The notes under the pieces: generated by a model
Told to the model about the DNA's origin: nothing
Databases searched by the model: none
Seen by the model: the letters and a program-made list of their open reading frames with translations, nothing else
Translations under genes and position numbers: made by a program
Shown here: piece by piece, positions 51,583-60,967 of the stretch
Layout of the letters: every line of letters starts with the position of its first letter
Numbering within the stretch: the stretch's first letter is position 1
DNA from: Spirochaetales bacterium
Lineage (GTDB): Bacteria; Spirochaetota; Spirochaetia; UBA9216
NCBI GenBank assembly: GCA_016839055.1
Contig: JAEKNX010000013.1
Location: forward strand, 62,001-126,000
Direction of reading: 5' to 3'
Length of the DNA: 64,000 nt

Positions 51583-52587
51583 TTAGATATTTATGACTTT
51601 CCCACTCTCAAGTGATTTTTTTATAGCTTCTATTACCTTCAGTACGTACAACGAATCGGAAGGCCTGGCCTCAGAAATTTCGACATCATCCCTGACACAG
51701 CTGGTAAAATACTCAAGTTCCCTTCGGTAAGCGTCAAACTCATCGATCTCCAGCGACTGAGGGTCTTTCCCCTTTTTAAAAAGCAGGGCCGACCTTTGTG
51801 CTGATTCAGGATCTTCAAGATTGAACCCGGCTTTGAAAAGATACTCATAAGTAGCTTCCGTTCCGTTTATTCTCATGCTCATCGTGAACGGATAGTTGTC
51901 GGTCATTTCAAATGCTCCTTCAATAACGGCCTTAACCCCGTTTTTGAAAGTTACAGATGACATCACATGGTTCCAGCAGTCATTGCCGTCCTTGTCGCCT
52001 AGAGCGTACACCTGAAGAACCTCACCGAAGAGATAACACATATAATCAACGTCATGGATGTGGAGATCAAAAAGGCCTCCTCCGGATTTACTAACATCAC
52101 GGTGCCAGGTGGTCCAGTCAGGATGCTGCGCGAGCCTCGAAGCATGAACAAGCTTGATATCACCGAACTCACCGGCGGAATAGAGTTCCTTAGCCTTAAC
52201 GTATTCAGGCCAGAATCTAATAACCTGGGCAATCATGAAATGTACCCCCGCCTTGTTAACTGCATTAATCATGCTCTCTGCTTCTTCAACCTTCAAAGCG
52301 AAGGGCTTCTCGCAGACTATATGTTTTTTATAAGACGCGGCTAAAAGAACAAATTTTTCATGCATGAAGGTTGGAAGACAGATGTCGACAATATCAAGCC
52401 GCTCATTTTTGAGCATCTCCTCGGCATCTGCATAAAATCCGCATCCGAACTTAGAGGCGGCCTTCTCTCCCGCCTCAGGGTTTACATCGGCAATAGCCGC
52501 GAGCTCGACTCCGTCTATTTCCTTATAAGCGGCCGCATGAGCCCCTCCTATAAATCCGCTTCCAATTATTCCTACTCTAATCATCAC
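51583..52587 (-). CDS. Gfo/Idh/MocA family sugar dehydrogenase
   Basis: An N-terminal Rossmann fold (RVGIIGSGFIGGAHAAAYKE, residues 4-23) binds NAD(P), followed by the family Lys motif CEKPFAL (about 92-98) and the C-terminal barrel with GGGLFDLHIHDVDYMCYLFG. Members oxidise or reduce sugars at various carbons. In this operon it likely acts on the imported sugar or its deacetylated form, which the neighbouring isomerases then process. Confidence 0.9.
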   Translation of the reverse strand: MMIRVGIIGSGFIGGAHAAAYKEIDGVELAAIADVNPEAGEKAASKFGCGFYADAEEMLKNERLDIVDICLPTFMHEKFVLLAASYKKHIVCEKPFALKVEEAESMINAVNKAGVHFMIAQVIRFWPEYVKAKELYSAGEFGDIKLVHASRLAQHPDWTTWHRDVSKSGGGLFDLHIHDVDYMCYLFGEVLQVYALGDKDGNDCWNHVMSSVTFKNGVKAVIEGAFEMTDNYPFTMSMRINGTEATYEYLFKAGFNLEDPESAQRSALLFKKGKDPQSLEIDEFDAYRRELEYFTSCVRDDVEISEARPSDSLYVLKVIEAIKKSLESGKVINI

Positions 52588-52595
52588 GATTCTCC

Positions 52596-53438
52596 TTAGT
52601 CTTCCCTGAATATTCTGTCCATTGCTGCAGCGGTATTATAAATAATCTGCTCGGGATAATGCTTATACGGAGGCATCATCTCGGCGTTGCAGTATCCGTC
52701 ATAGCCGACATCCCGGAAGGCCTTCATTACCGCCGGGTAATCAACATCACCGGACAGAAGATCAACAAATGCGCCGAATCCGCCGGGTTCCCTTCGGTAA
52801 TCCTTGAAGTGAACCTTCTTTATCCTGCTTCCGAGGATTCTAATCCACTGGTCAGGATATCCGGTAAGTATTACATTTCCGACATCAAAATAGGCTCCGA
52901 CAAAATCAGATCCTATCTTATCTATGAAATCCCGGAACTCGAGAGGCGACAGGAGGAATTTATTCCAGACATTCTCAACTCCGATGATAATTCCGGCCGC
53001 CTCGGCGTAGACGGATAGAGAGGAGAGAGCCTCAAGGGCCCTGTCATAGACCTTATCGTAATCACAGACCTCGCTTCCGGCAACAAAATCTACCCCGACA
53101 TAGCCCGGAACAACAAGGACGGTGTCCGCCTCTAAAATTGCCGCCGCGTCTATCAGCTTTTTAACAACATCCCTGGCAATCTCCCGTCTGGCGGGCTCAT
53201 TACTTGTCAGAGAATTCTCCCAGGGAACCCAGGAAGCGAGGCTCGAGATTTCAAGTCCGACATCTTCAGTCATCCGTTTTACGGCTAAAACATCTGCTTC
53301 CGAACTTTCTGTACACAACTCACCGCTTTCGGCAAGACAGTACTCGATACCGTCAAATCCGGCCTTCTTCGCGGTAACCGCTGCATCCCGCAGCGGAGTT
53401 CCGTCCGGAAATGACCAGAAATTAATCCCTTTTTTCAT
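52596..53438 (-). CDS. Sugar phosphate isomerase/epimerase family (xylose isomerase-like TIM barrel)
   Basis: The AP-endonuclease-2/xylose-isomerase-like barrel is shown by AKKAGFDGIEYCLAESGEL (about residues 23-41), IIIGVENVWNKFLLSP with a metal-binding Glu, GAYFDVGNVILTGYP (Asp) and VHFKDYRR (His). It probably interconverts keto/aldo or epimeric forms of the sugar. It starts 14 bases after the NagB-like gene. The operon encodes a second protein of this fold at 58717-59544. Confidence 0.88.
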   Translation of the reverse strand: MKKGINFWSFPDGTPLRDAAVTAKKAGFDGIEYCLAESGELCTESSEADVLAVKRMTEDVGLEISSLASWVPWENSLTSNEPARREIARDVVKKLIDAAAILEADTVLVVPGYVGVDFVAGSEVCDYDKVYDRALEALSSLSVYAEAAGIIIGVENVWNKFLLSPLEFRDFIDKIGSDFVGAYFDVGNVILTGYPDQWIRILGSRIKKVHFKDYRREPGGFGAFVDLLSGDVDYPAVMKAFRDVGYDGYCNAEMMPPYKHYPEQIIYNTAAAMDRIFRED

Positions 53439-53452
53439 AATTCTCCCCGCCT

Positions 53453-54403
53453 TTAATTACATTCCGCGTTTAGCGGCCCTGCCAGTTCTTTTATAAAAAA
53501 CAGTTTCCCCGGAAGGGTTGGTATAAAGCTTGACGGAACCCAGATATCCGGTCCGTATCGGAGCGTTACCCAGAGTGAGACGCCCTGCCACTGCATTCCG
53601 CGGCTGAATGTGCCGTCACAGCCTCCGATAATCCTGTCAGACTGCAGAAAGAGTCCGGGGCCTATTGTATTCGCGCGCGCGGGAACGAGAGTATACCTGC
53701 TCTTGAAGCTGGTTATTGCGTTCTGCTCAATTGTCAGGGGGTGAAGCTTTGCTCCAAGCCTGTAATTCTGGGCCTTCCAATCCGCTTCAGATTCAAATTC
53801 CGAAGCAAAATGCGGCTCCCAGAAAGCAATATGGAAAACCCTGCCTATACCGAAGATTGTTATAAGGCGCCCGCCTCTGTTTTTAATCTCGGAGATTTTC
53901 TGTGCATAAAGGGGGAGGTTTGTCCTTGTGGCAAAATTCCGCTGATTTTCAGGGACTGTCAGCCTTCCAAGAGGCCCGAAGAGGACTTCATTCATGGCAT
54001 TTTGAAACGAGGCCTTGTCGTCTGAACTCAGGGTGTTTCCTTCAGCGTCACTCCATTCATCCATAGAAAAAGTAGTTACGTGCGAGCAGTCCACGCCCCA
54101 TTGCGTCAGGAAATATACGGTCCACCGGTACATTCCCATCGGTCCTACCGGAGTAATCAGGGCGAGCTCTTTTTTCTCATCCGCGGCTTTTTTTATTTCA
54201 AGGGCTATCTCATGGCCCATCATTACTTCAAAATCAGCGACATCAGAACATTGGGTAGGCTGAAAATCCTTATTCCAGAAATCCTGCCGGATAAGAATAT
54301 CCTCGGGTTTATTCGACGCGCAGCTGTCTATCCTGCCAAGATCCCAACCCTCAGGATAAAAATCTTCAACAAGTGAGCCTTTAATAGTATTTAATAAATT
54401 CAT
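53453..54403 (-). CDS. Divergent NagB-like sugar-phosphate deaminase/isomerase
   Basis: This 316-aa protein has the NagB/RpiA/SoxR fold with recognisable but altered blocks: [13 protein letters not shown] (phosphate loop; NagB has G-x-T-G-S-T-P), [13 protein letters not shown] (catalytic Asp-Glu) and [15 protein letters not shown] (His and Glu kept). It carries an extra N-terminal extension of about 40 residues and several insertions compared with NagB. The catalytic residues are retained but the phosphate-binding loop is not, so it may act on a different or unphosphorylated amino sugar. Confidence 0.8.
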   Translation of the reverse strand: MNLLNTIKGSLVEDFYPEGWDLGRIDSCASNKPEDILIRQDFWNKDFQPTQCSDVADFEVMMGHEIALEIKKAADEKKELALITPVGPMGMYRWTVYFLTQWGVDCSHVTTFSMDEWSDAEGNTLSSDDKASFQNAMNEVLFGPLGRLTVPENQRNFATRTNLPLYAQKISEIKNRGGRLITIFGIGRVFHIAFWEPHFASEFESEADWKAQNYRLGAKLHPLTIEQNAITSFKSRYTLVPARANTIGPGLFLQSDRIIGGCDGTFSRGMQWQGVSLWVTLRYGPDIWVPSSFIPTLPGKLFFIKELAGPLNAECN

Positions 54404-54415
54404 TTAATCCTCCAG

Positions 54416-55126
54416 TCAGGGAAGCAGACGCTTCGTTGTAATACGCGGCCAGACCTGAGCCTGCCTGAATGCCTCAGCATAGGGAACACTTGACTGCAGG
54501 CCCCTGAACTTCGAACATGTCCGCACAAAATCAGGAAAATCTATCTTGTCATGTTCCCGCATCCATTCTATCTGACTCTTGTGACAGGACAGAGCCTTGA
54601 GTTTCAATTCTATTGTTTCGGTTATATCAACGTACTCGGTCGGCATAAATCCTATTCCTGCCAGAGTATCCATGTAAAATATTGGAACTATCTTTTCAAT
54701 TTCAGGTGATCTGGTAATGATATTGGTTACAGTCGCGCTGAAGCTTGCGGTAAAGGTCAGCCTGCTTGTTTCTATATGGTCCCTCATATAATCAGCCGGA
54801 TCATGGGTTATTATGAGATCAGGATTTGCATAACGGATAACCTCAATCAGTTTTTTAACTACATCCTGATCATCTGACTCAACCGTGCAATCTCCGACAT
54901 CAATTGTAAAAGATTCAGCGCCAATGAGTTCTGCCGCAGCAAGAGTTTCCTTACGCCTTAAAGTCCTGAGCTCATCAGGTTTTATTTCCTTATGACCGAG
55001 ATTTCCATTGGCAACATGGCATGTAAAAACATTATGCCCCTGTTTTTTATATAACCCGAGTGTTCCAAAACATGCTATTTCCAGATCATCGGGATGGCAG
55101 CCAATTGCTAGTATATTCAAGTTCAT
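54416..55126 (-). CDS. PIG-L family N-acetylglucosamine-type deacetylase
   Basis: The zinc-binding motif CHPDDLE is at residues 10-16, the family's second zinc His may be in THDPADYMRDH (about 111-121). PIG-L/MshB/BshB proteins remove the N-acetyl group from GlcNAc-containing molecules. In this operon it would deacetylate the imported sugar and yield the free amine for the NagB-type enzymes. No signal peptide, so it is cytoplasmic. 12-base gaps on both sides. Confidence 0.88.
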   Translation of the reverse strand: MNLNILAIGCHPDDLEIACFGTLGLYKKQGHNVFTCHVANGNLGHKEIKPDELRTLRRKETLAAAELIGAESFTIDVGDCTVESDDQDVVKKLIEVIRYANPDLIITHDPADYMRDHIETSRLTFTASFSATVTNIITRSPEIEKIVPIFYMDTLAGIGFMPTEYVDITETIELKLKALSCHKSQIEWMREHDKIDFPDFVRTCSKFRGLQSSVPYAEAFRQAQVWPRITTKRLLP

Positions 55127-55138
55127 CTCCTATTCTTT

Positions 55139-56107
55139 TTATTTCCTGATTCTATCCATATTGCTTACGATGACCGCGACAACGATTATACCGCCGGAGA
55201 TCGCGGTCTGGGCGTAAGGCCATACCGACAGAATATTCATAGCATTTGTAATAACCCCCATGAGCAGTACTCCAATAAATGCGCCGCCTATAGTTCCTCT
55301 GCCGCCCTCAAAGGTGACCCCGCCCAGAATTGCCGCGGTAAGTGCTTTAAGCTCATATCCGCCGCCGGCAGTAGCGGTAATTGAATCCAGCCTTGATACG
55401 AAAACCAGGGCTGCTACGGCACTTATTAAACCTCCGATGGAATAAATGAGAATCTTGTGTCTGTCCACATCAATTCCTGAGAGAAACGCGTTCCATTCAT
55501 TTCCGCCTATGGCAACTATCCGCCTGCCGAATTTCGTCTTATTAAGAAGAATATAGGACAGGATGATCATAACAATAAGGAAGATCAGCATCACGGGAAA
55601 GACATCAAAGATTTTAGTTCGGCCGATAAAATCAAACCTGCCTCCAAAATTCATGAATCTTCCGCCTGTTATCATGAGAGATGCCCCGAAAAAAATCTGA
55701 CTGGTTCCGAGAGTTATTATAAGCGGCAGACACTTGCTTTTACTGATAAGAAGTCCGTTTATAAGACCGCACAATATCCCTGTAATGAGTCCCGCAAAAA
55801 CAGCAAAAATGATGTTCCCGTCATTCATTAATATCTTCGAGATAACAACGCCTGAGAGGACCATGATGTTTCCGATTGATAAATCGATTCCACCGCTTAT
55901 CAAGAGCAGCGTCATTGCCATTGTCAGGATTCCGAGTACTGAAATCTGCTGAAAAATTGCTACAATATTCTTGATATCTATAAATCTAGGATTGATTATC
56001 GAGACAATGATGGAAATTCCGATTATCACCAGTCCCATCTGCAACTTCTGATTCTTCAGAAGTTCTTTGCCTTTAAGCCCCGTTATATTGCTTTTAGTTG
56101 TTTCCAT
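55139..56107 (-). CDS. ABC transporter permease, ribose type (RbsC-like)
   Basis: About nine membrane helices and the BPD_transp_2 signature region AGGGYELKALTAAILGGVTF (about residues 254-273) define the inner-membrane channel of a carbohydrate-uptake-2 transporter. SGGIDLSIGNIMVLSGV (about 70-86) is the other conserved block. It overlaps the ATPase gene by 14 bases and works with it and the binding protein to import a monosaccharide or derivative. Confidence 0.93.
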   Translation of the reverse strand: METTKSNITGLKGKELLKNQKLQMGLVIIGISIIVSIINPRFIDIKNIVAIFQQISVLGILTMAMTLLLISGGIDLSIGNIMVLSGVVISKILMNDGNIIFAVFAGLITGILCGLINGLLISKSKCLPLIITLGTSQIFFGASLMITGGRFMNFGGRFDFIGRTKIFDVFPVMLIFLIVMIILSYILLNKTKFGRRIVAIGGNEWNAFLSGIDVDRHKILIYSIGGLISAVAALVFVSRLDSITATAGGGYELKALTAAILGGVTFEGGRGTIGGAFIGVLLMGVITNAMNILSVWPYAQTAISGGIIVVAVIVSNMDRIRK

Positions 56108-57617
56108 TTTCCATCCCCAACGCGCTTCGAATTATATTTTCTTCAGTAATATACTCTTTTTTTATTTCCTTATTAATTCGGCCATTTTGAACAACCAGTA
56201 TTCTATCACTCATTGAAATCAATTCAGGCATGTCGGATGAAATCATGATAATCGACTTCCCCTCTTTAGTTAGATCAGACATTATTTTATAAAATTCCGC
56301 CTTGGCGTTTACATCTATTCCCCTTGTAGGCTCATCAAAAACATAGGTATCAGCCCCGGCGAACAGCCATTTCCCGAGCACAACCTTCTGCTGATTTCCG
56401 CCGCTTAAATAACCTGCTTCCTGAAACACCGACGGTGTTTTAATATTCAGAGAATCTATAACACCGGCTATTAGCGGAGGATGCTTTTTTACATTAACAA
56501 AAAAACCCTTAATCTTTTCGGAGAGTCCGACCAGGGTTATATTTTCGAGGATACTATTGAACAGCATAAGACCTAACTTCTGCCTGTCTTCAGTAATATG
56601 CGCTATTCCCGCTTTTATGCTGTCCTTGGGGGTTCCGGGAGAAAGTTCTTTATCCTTATAAATTATTCTGCCGCTGTAGTATTGATCAGCACCTGTTATA
56701 GCCCGAACTATTTCAGTACGTCCCGAGCCTACCATCCCGGCAAATCCGAGAATTTCACCACTCCGTAATTCAAATGAAACAGGAATAGCATCCTTCGTTA
56801 ATTTCAATTCTTCAACTCTCAGAATAATGTCACCAATTTCGCTAACGTCTTTTTTATAAAACATATCTACCGGTCTGCCGACCATGTCCATCGTGACTAT
56901 ATCAAGATCAATATTCCGGTCATTATTCCCGTAGGTGTTAACTACACTTCCGTCTCTAATTACCGTAATTCTGTCGGCTATCTGAACTATCTCTTTCAGA
57001 AAATGAGAAATATAGATAATGCTGATACCTTTTGCCGTTATTCGTTTTGTCAGGTCCAGAACCTTATCTACATCCTTCACATTAAACATTGAAGTCGGCT
57101 CATCCATTATTAAAATCTGAGGGTTAAGCACGAGGGCTTTAAGAATTTTCACAAACTGCTGCTCGGAAACCGATAATTTTTCGACCATACAGAGAGGATC
57201 AATATCAATCCCGAGAGACTTCATTTCCTTTTTTACCGCTTCTATTGTAGCCTTGAAATCAAAAAAACCAAACCGTCCTGTTTTTTCAATTCCGACAAAA
57301 ACATTCTCGGCCACCGTCATTGTGGGAATAAGGTGGTTCTCCTGATAAATCACACCTATTCCATGCTTCTGAGACAGATGGGGTGTTAATTCTTTATAGG
57401 AGGTTCCGCTTATAAAAATCTCACCGCCGTCCGGACGATAGGCACCGCTTAAAATTTTCATCAAGGTAGATTTACCAGCCCCGTTTTCGCCGACCAGACA
57501 ATGAATTTCACCTTTATACAGATTAAAGGTTATTCCGGACAAAGCTTTTACTCCCGGGAATTCTTTTCTGATATCAGTCATGCTTACGATCGGTTCACTG
57601 TTATAATCAATACTCAT
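56094..57617 (-). CDS. ABC transporter ATP-binding protein, ribose type (RbsA-like, two ATPase domains)
   Basis: The first ATPase half has Walker A VGENGAGKST (about residues 41-50), LSVSEQQFVKI in place of a standard LSGGQ and Walker B ILIMDEPTS. The second half has the degenerate GMVGSGRTE, an intact LSGGNQQKV and VFDEPTRGIDV. This asymmetry is normal in the family. At 507 aa it is full length. It energises the neighbouring permease. Confidence 0.95.
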   Translation of the reverse strand: MSIDYNSEPIVSMTDIRKEFPGVKALSGITFNLYKGEIHCLVGENGAGKSTLMKILSGAYRPDGGEIFISGTSYKELTPHLSQKHGIGVIYQENHLIPTMTVAENVFVGIEKTGRFGFFDFKATIEAVKKEMKSLGIDIDPLCMVEKLSVSEQQFVKILKALVLNPQILIMDEPTSMFNVKDVDKVLDLTKRITAKGISIIYISHFLKEIVQIADRITVIRDGSVVNTYGNNDRNIDLDIVTMDMVGRPVDMFYKKDVSEIGDIILRVEELKLTKDAIPVSFELRSGEILGFAGMVGSGRTEIVRAITGADQYYSGRIIYKDKELSPGTPKDSIKAGIAHITEDRQKLGLMLFNSILENITLVGLSEKIKGFFVNVKKHPPLIAGVIDSLNIKTPSVFQEAGYLSGGNQQKVVLGKWLFAGADTYVFDEPTRGIDVNAKAEFYKIMSDLTKEGKSIIMISSDMPELISMSDRILVVQNGRINKEIKKEYITEENIIRSALGMENGNN

Positions 57618-57646
57618 CGTGCTCTCTTATTCTCATTAAAATTAAC

Positions 57647-57663
57647 CGGCGCCAAAGGCGCCG
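57647..57663 (-). promoter_or_regulatory. Hairpin between the binding-protein and ATPase genes
   Basis: A perfect 7-bp GC stem (CGGCGCC/GGCGCCG, loop of three) just after the binding-protein stop. On the minus strand it is followed by a T-poor stretch, so it looks like an mRNA-stabilising or partial-attenuation hairpin, which would allow more binding protein than membrane parts. Confidence 0.65.
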
Positions 57664-57675
57664 ATTTGAAAAAAC

Positions 57676-58665
57676 TTATTCGAGACCGCCGATATAGGCA
57701 AGGGCAGCTGCCGGGTCTTCCCAGCTTATAACCTTATCCATTTCAGCCGCTGAGGCTGGAACGATTGGAAGAGGAGTAAACTTGTCTATATTCCTCTTTC
57801 CTAAAACTACATATTGATAAAGGTTTTTAAAAGTCTGTACCCCCTGAATTGAAACAGGAGCAGTCATGTTTGCGGCTTCAATGCCGTCGGCCATCATCTG
57901 AAGACCATCTGGTGATCCGCCAGTTGAAATGATGGGAATATTTTCCATACCTGCTTCAACCAGAGCATTGTAACAACCCTTAGCCATCAGGTCATTGTTA
58001 GCAAAAATCATATCAAAGTCTGTACCTGTCTGGATGAAGTTCTGAGTAACATTCATAGCTTTTTCAGTCTGCCAGTCACCGTGTTCGATTCCAACTATTT
58101 CAACCTTACCGGCGAAATCAACGAGGGCCCTATCAATGCCTTCCTGATAGGTTTCATAAACTCCGCCGCCCTTGGCACCGGCTGCGTAAAAGATTTTTGC
58201 ACCCGGATTTGTTTCTGCGGCAAACTTGATTGCGGCGTATCCTATATCTCCATAGAGACATGCTACACAGGAGATATAGTCACCGGCATTATCAGCTGGC
58301 GGAAGGTTCTCAACTGTAATTGGAATTCCCGCGTCATTTGCCATCTTAATCAGGGTTGAAGCCTGATCAGGTGAAATAGGAAAGATGGAAATACCGTCTA
58401 CTTCCTTTTGGATGAGATCTTCCATGCATGCAACTGATTTCTCAAGATCATTTCCCGCGTCGAGAACTACAGTCTTCACACCAACCGTACCGGCCGCATA
58501 TTCAAATGCTTCCGCGCCGTACATATTCCAGATATCCTGCATGTCATAAGCGATATATCCGAAAGTATATCCGTCTTTTTCCTCAGTCTGCCCACCGGCA
58601 AACAAAGCTGTTCCAGTAAGAAGTAATGCTGAAACTATCAGCATTACCATTAATAGTTTTTTCAT
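57676..58665 (-). CDS. Periplasmic sugar-binding protein, ribose type (RbsB-like)
   Basis: A signal peptide (about residues 1-23, ending LTGTALFAGG) leads into a Peripla_BP_4 fold: TFGYIAYDMQDIWNMYGAEA, DGISIFPISPDQASTLIKMA and DMIFANNDLMAKGCYNALVE. It captures the sugar outside the membrane and hands it to the RbsC/RbsA-like pair. First transporter gene of the operon, 51 bases after the isomerase gene. Confidence 0.93.
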   Translation of the reverse strand: MKKLLMVMLIVSALLLTGTALFAGGQTEEKDGYTFGYIAYDMQDIWNMYGAEAFEYAAGTVGVKTVVLDAGNDLEKSVACMEDLIQKEVDGISIFPISPDQASTLIKMANDAGIPITVENLPPADNAGDYISCVACLYGDIGYAAIKFAAETNPGAKIFYAAGAKGGGVYETYQEGIDRALVDFAGKVEIVGIEHGDWQTEKAMNVTQNFIQTGTDFDMIFANNDLMAKGCYNALVEAGMENIPIISTGGSPDGLQMMADGIEAANMTAPVSIQGVQTFKNLYQYVVLGKRNIDKFTPLPIVPASAAEMDKVISWEDPAAALAYIGGLE

Positions 58666-58716
58666 CTCTTTCCTCCGCTTTAATATATAAAATCGGTCCC
58701 GGCCGATTCTTCCGCT

Positions 58717-59544
58717 TTAAACAAGTCCAGCACCATTTAAAAAAGCAAACGCGTCCTTGACTGCTATATTAACAACATCAATATCTTCAGGTTTTTTCGG
58801 ATTCATTGTAAAGGCTTCGGTAAATTCAATTTCAACACTTAAGGGGCCTCCGTAACCTGAGCCCTCGAGATACTCAATTGTCTCAATCAATTTAAGATCA
58901 CCCTTGCCGGGAGCAGGAAAGTTCCATTCATCCATAGCCCCGGCCTTGTCTTTCAGGTGAACATAACCGACAGCCTGAGAACAGGTTTTAATATCTTCAT
59001 CCGGAAGTTTTTTACCATAGAAAACCACGTTGGCAGTATCATAATTTATCTTCACCCACTGCGAGTCCACCGCGTCAATTACCGTTTTAAGCTGTGCTCC
59101 GGTTCCATATTCCCCATGGACTTCAATAACAAGCTTCACCCTGTGCTTTTTACATTCGGGAACTATTCTCCGCAAATTTTCAATCAGCAGTTCATCCATC
59201 GTCCCTTTATCTTTTCCAAAATGTGCCTCTCCGGCCGATGAGACTATAAAATCGCAGCCTAGCCTTCCGGCAAGTTCTATGTTCCTCGTAAAATCTTTCA
59301 ACCTATCATCATCCATGAGATCACAATGACCGCTGAGCGCAAAGGCTTTCAGTCCGCGTTTTTCCAGCATCTCCTTAAGTTCAGCAAGTTCAGCATCAGT
59401 CATTGATGCCGAGACGTGTTCAGTCCAGCCTTTAACTTCTGTGAGTTCCACATAAGAAAAACCTGCAGCGGAAATTCCATCCAATGCCTGCTCTAATGAA
59501 AAACCATGGTAAGTATTGGTACTTACACCTGCAATATGTTTCAT
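58717..59544 (-). CDS. Sugar phosphate isomerase/epimerase family (second copy in the operon)
   Basis: The AP-endonuclease-2-like barrel has GISAAGFSYVELTEVKGWTE (about residues 24-43), VKLVIEVHGEYGTGAQ (metal Glu and His), VKINYDTANVVFYG (Asp) and VGYVHLKDKAG (His). These metal ligands are all in place. It differs clearly from the copy at 52596-53438 and probably catalyses another step. Second gene after the ROK regulator (20-base gap). Confidence 0.88.
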   Translation of the reverse strand: MKHIAGVSTNTYHGFSLEQALDGISAAGFSYVELTEVKGWTEHVSASMTDAELAELKEMLEKRGLKAFALSGHCDLMDDDRLKDFTRNIELAGRLGCDFIVSSAGEAHFGKDKGTMDELLIENLRRIVPECKKHRVKLVIEVHGEYGTGAQLKTVIDAVDSQWVKINYDTANVVFYGKKLPDEDIKTCSQAVGYVHLKDKAGAMDEWNFPAPGKGDLKLIETIEYLEGSGYGGPLSVEIEFTEAFTMNPKKPEDIDVVNIAVKDAFAFLNGAGLV

Positions 59545-59564
59545 CCCCTTCTCCTTGCCGATAA

Positions 59565-60824
59565 TCAGCAGATAATCAGCTCATCCTTTTTATTTCCTGA
59601 TATTCTGAAAATATTATCAAGATAATATTTTGCCGCGCCCTTATTCCTGTAATTAAACGATGACAATTCTGTAAAGATGATATCTACACTACTGACAATC
59701 TTCCGGAACCCCGCTATTTTTGTCTGAGTTCTGACTTCACCCAAAAAGGCAGGCCCCAGCCGCTCTATTCCTCCGCCAAGAACTATGGTCTTCGGATCAT
59801 AAAAGCTGATAATATTGTTCAGTGCGAAAGAAAGGATTCTGGCAACATCGGAAAGAATCTCTGTAACAAGCTCATCCCCGTTATTATATGCCACAGCTAT
59901 CATAGGAATATCTATCATCGAGAAATCCCCTATACATAATGCCTCTACCTCAGAATGCTTTCCGTTTTTAATTCCATCGATAACAAGTTCGATAATCCTC
60001 GGTGTTTTAATCAGCCGTTCGAGACACCCTCTGTTACCGCATGAACACTCAGGTCCGTTAACATCCATGGAAATATGCCCGAACTCTCCTGCCATTCCAT
60101 GAGCACCTCTGTAAATCTCGCCATTCTGTATTATTCCGGCACCTACGCCCACATTAATATTTATATAAATCAGATTCCGTGTATCCTGCAGAGAAGAAAA
60201 CTCATGCTCCGCGTATGCATAAAAGGCCGACTCGTTCCCGATCATAACCGGCAGTTCCGGAAATTTATTATTAATTCGACTTAAAATGTCATCGTTTTCA
60301 TCAATATCGAGGACAGATGTGATGACTTTCTTGTTTGTAGAATCGATAATTGCAGGAATCGAGAGGCATATGGCGAGGATCTTTTCAGTGTCGATCAGTT
60401 GAGACCTGTTTGTTATTATTTCTTCAATTACATCTTCGAAAGCAGCGCCGGAAGGAACTATTACAGAAAACTCTTCAATCTCACTACAGCCGAGATCCAG
60501 CAGAGAAAAGGAAAATCCGGATTTCTGCCACGCGATTGTAGCTATCTGCGCGCAGTCCCTGTTTACTTCTAGCATAATTGGCTTTCTACCGCTCGTCTTA
60601 GACTCACCTACTCCCATCGTACAAATCAATTCATATTCAAGAAGTTCCTCAACGAGGGCTGAAACAGTAGTAGGACTTAGACCGGTTAGTTCTACCAGAT
60701 TAACCCTGGATATCCCGGAAGATGAGTAGATAAGACTGAATACATTTTTAAGATTTGTTTCCTTAATGAGCTGCTGATTTTTAATAACCAGATCTCTACC
60801 CCTTCTGTTTCCCGCGAGCTTCAA
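59565..60824 (-). CDS. ROK family transcriptional regulator (NagC/XylR type)
   Basis: An N-terminal winged helix (about residues 15-75: SSSGISRVNLVELTGLSPTT) is joined to a ROK sugar-kinase-like domain with YININVGVGAGIIQNGEIYRG (about 222-242) and the zinc motif CSCGNRGCLE (about 262-271). ROK repressors sense a sugar or its phosphate. It starts with TTG after GAGGTAAGG and is the first gene of the eleven-gene operon, so it should autoregulate it. Sugar kinase activity is not expected, and no other kinase gene is present in the operon. Confidence 0.92.
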   Translation of the reverse strand: MKLAGNRRGRDLVIKNQQLIKETNLKNVFSLIYSSSGISRVNLVELTGLSPTTVSALVEELLEYELICTMGVGESKTSGRKPIMLEVNRDCAQIATIAWQKSGFSFSLLDLGCSEIEEFSVIVPSGAAFEDVIEEIITNRSQLIDTEKILAICLSIPAIIDSTNKKVITSVLDIDENDDILSRINNKFPELPVMIGNESAFYAYAEHEFSSLQDTRNLIYININVGVGAGIIQNGEIYRGAHGMAGEFGHISMDVNGPECSCGNRGCLERLIKTPRIIELVIDGIKNGKHSEVEALCIGDFSMIDIPMIAVAYNNGDELVTEILSDVARILSFALNNIISFYDPKTIVLGGGIERLGPAFLGEVRTQTKIAGFRKIVSSVDIIFTELSSFNYRNKGAAKYYLDNIFRISGNKKDELIIC

Positions 60825-60860
60825 ACCTTACCTCTTTTTGTTTCTCCAGTGACCTTACTA

Positions 60861-60890
60861 ATTATATTATTACATTATTTAATCTGTCAA
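60861..60890 (-). promoter_or_regulatory. Promoter of the amino-sugar operon
   Basis: On the minus strand TTGACA (60885-60890) and TATAAT (60861-60866) are 18 bases apart, about 37 bases before the ROK start. The surrounding AT-rich sequence would suit a NagC-like operator, but I cannot define the site. Confidence 0.8.
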
Positions 60891-60967
60891 TAAAAAAACG
60901 GAGGAGGAAATATGGTATATTAAAAAACGTTGGCGTCGTTATAGATTTGAGGTCCCATGGAGTAAAA

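Noticed and set aside
60912-60923. Very strong ribosome binding site (GGAGGAGG) in front of ATG GTA TAT TAA, a three-codon reading frame before the decarboxylase gene
   Set aside because: The encoded peptide is too short to be judged and the decarboxylase has its own GGAG at 60968. It could be a leader, but nothing else supports it.
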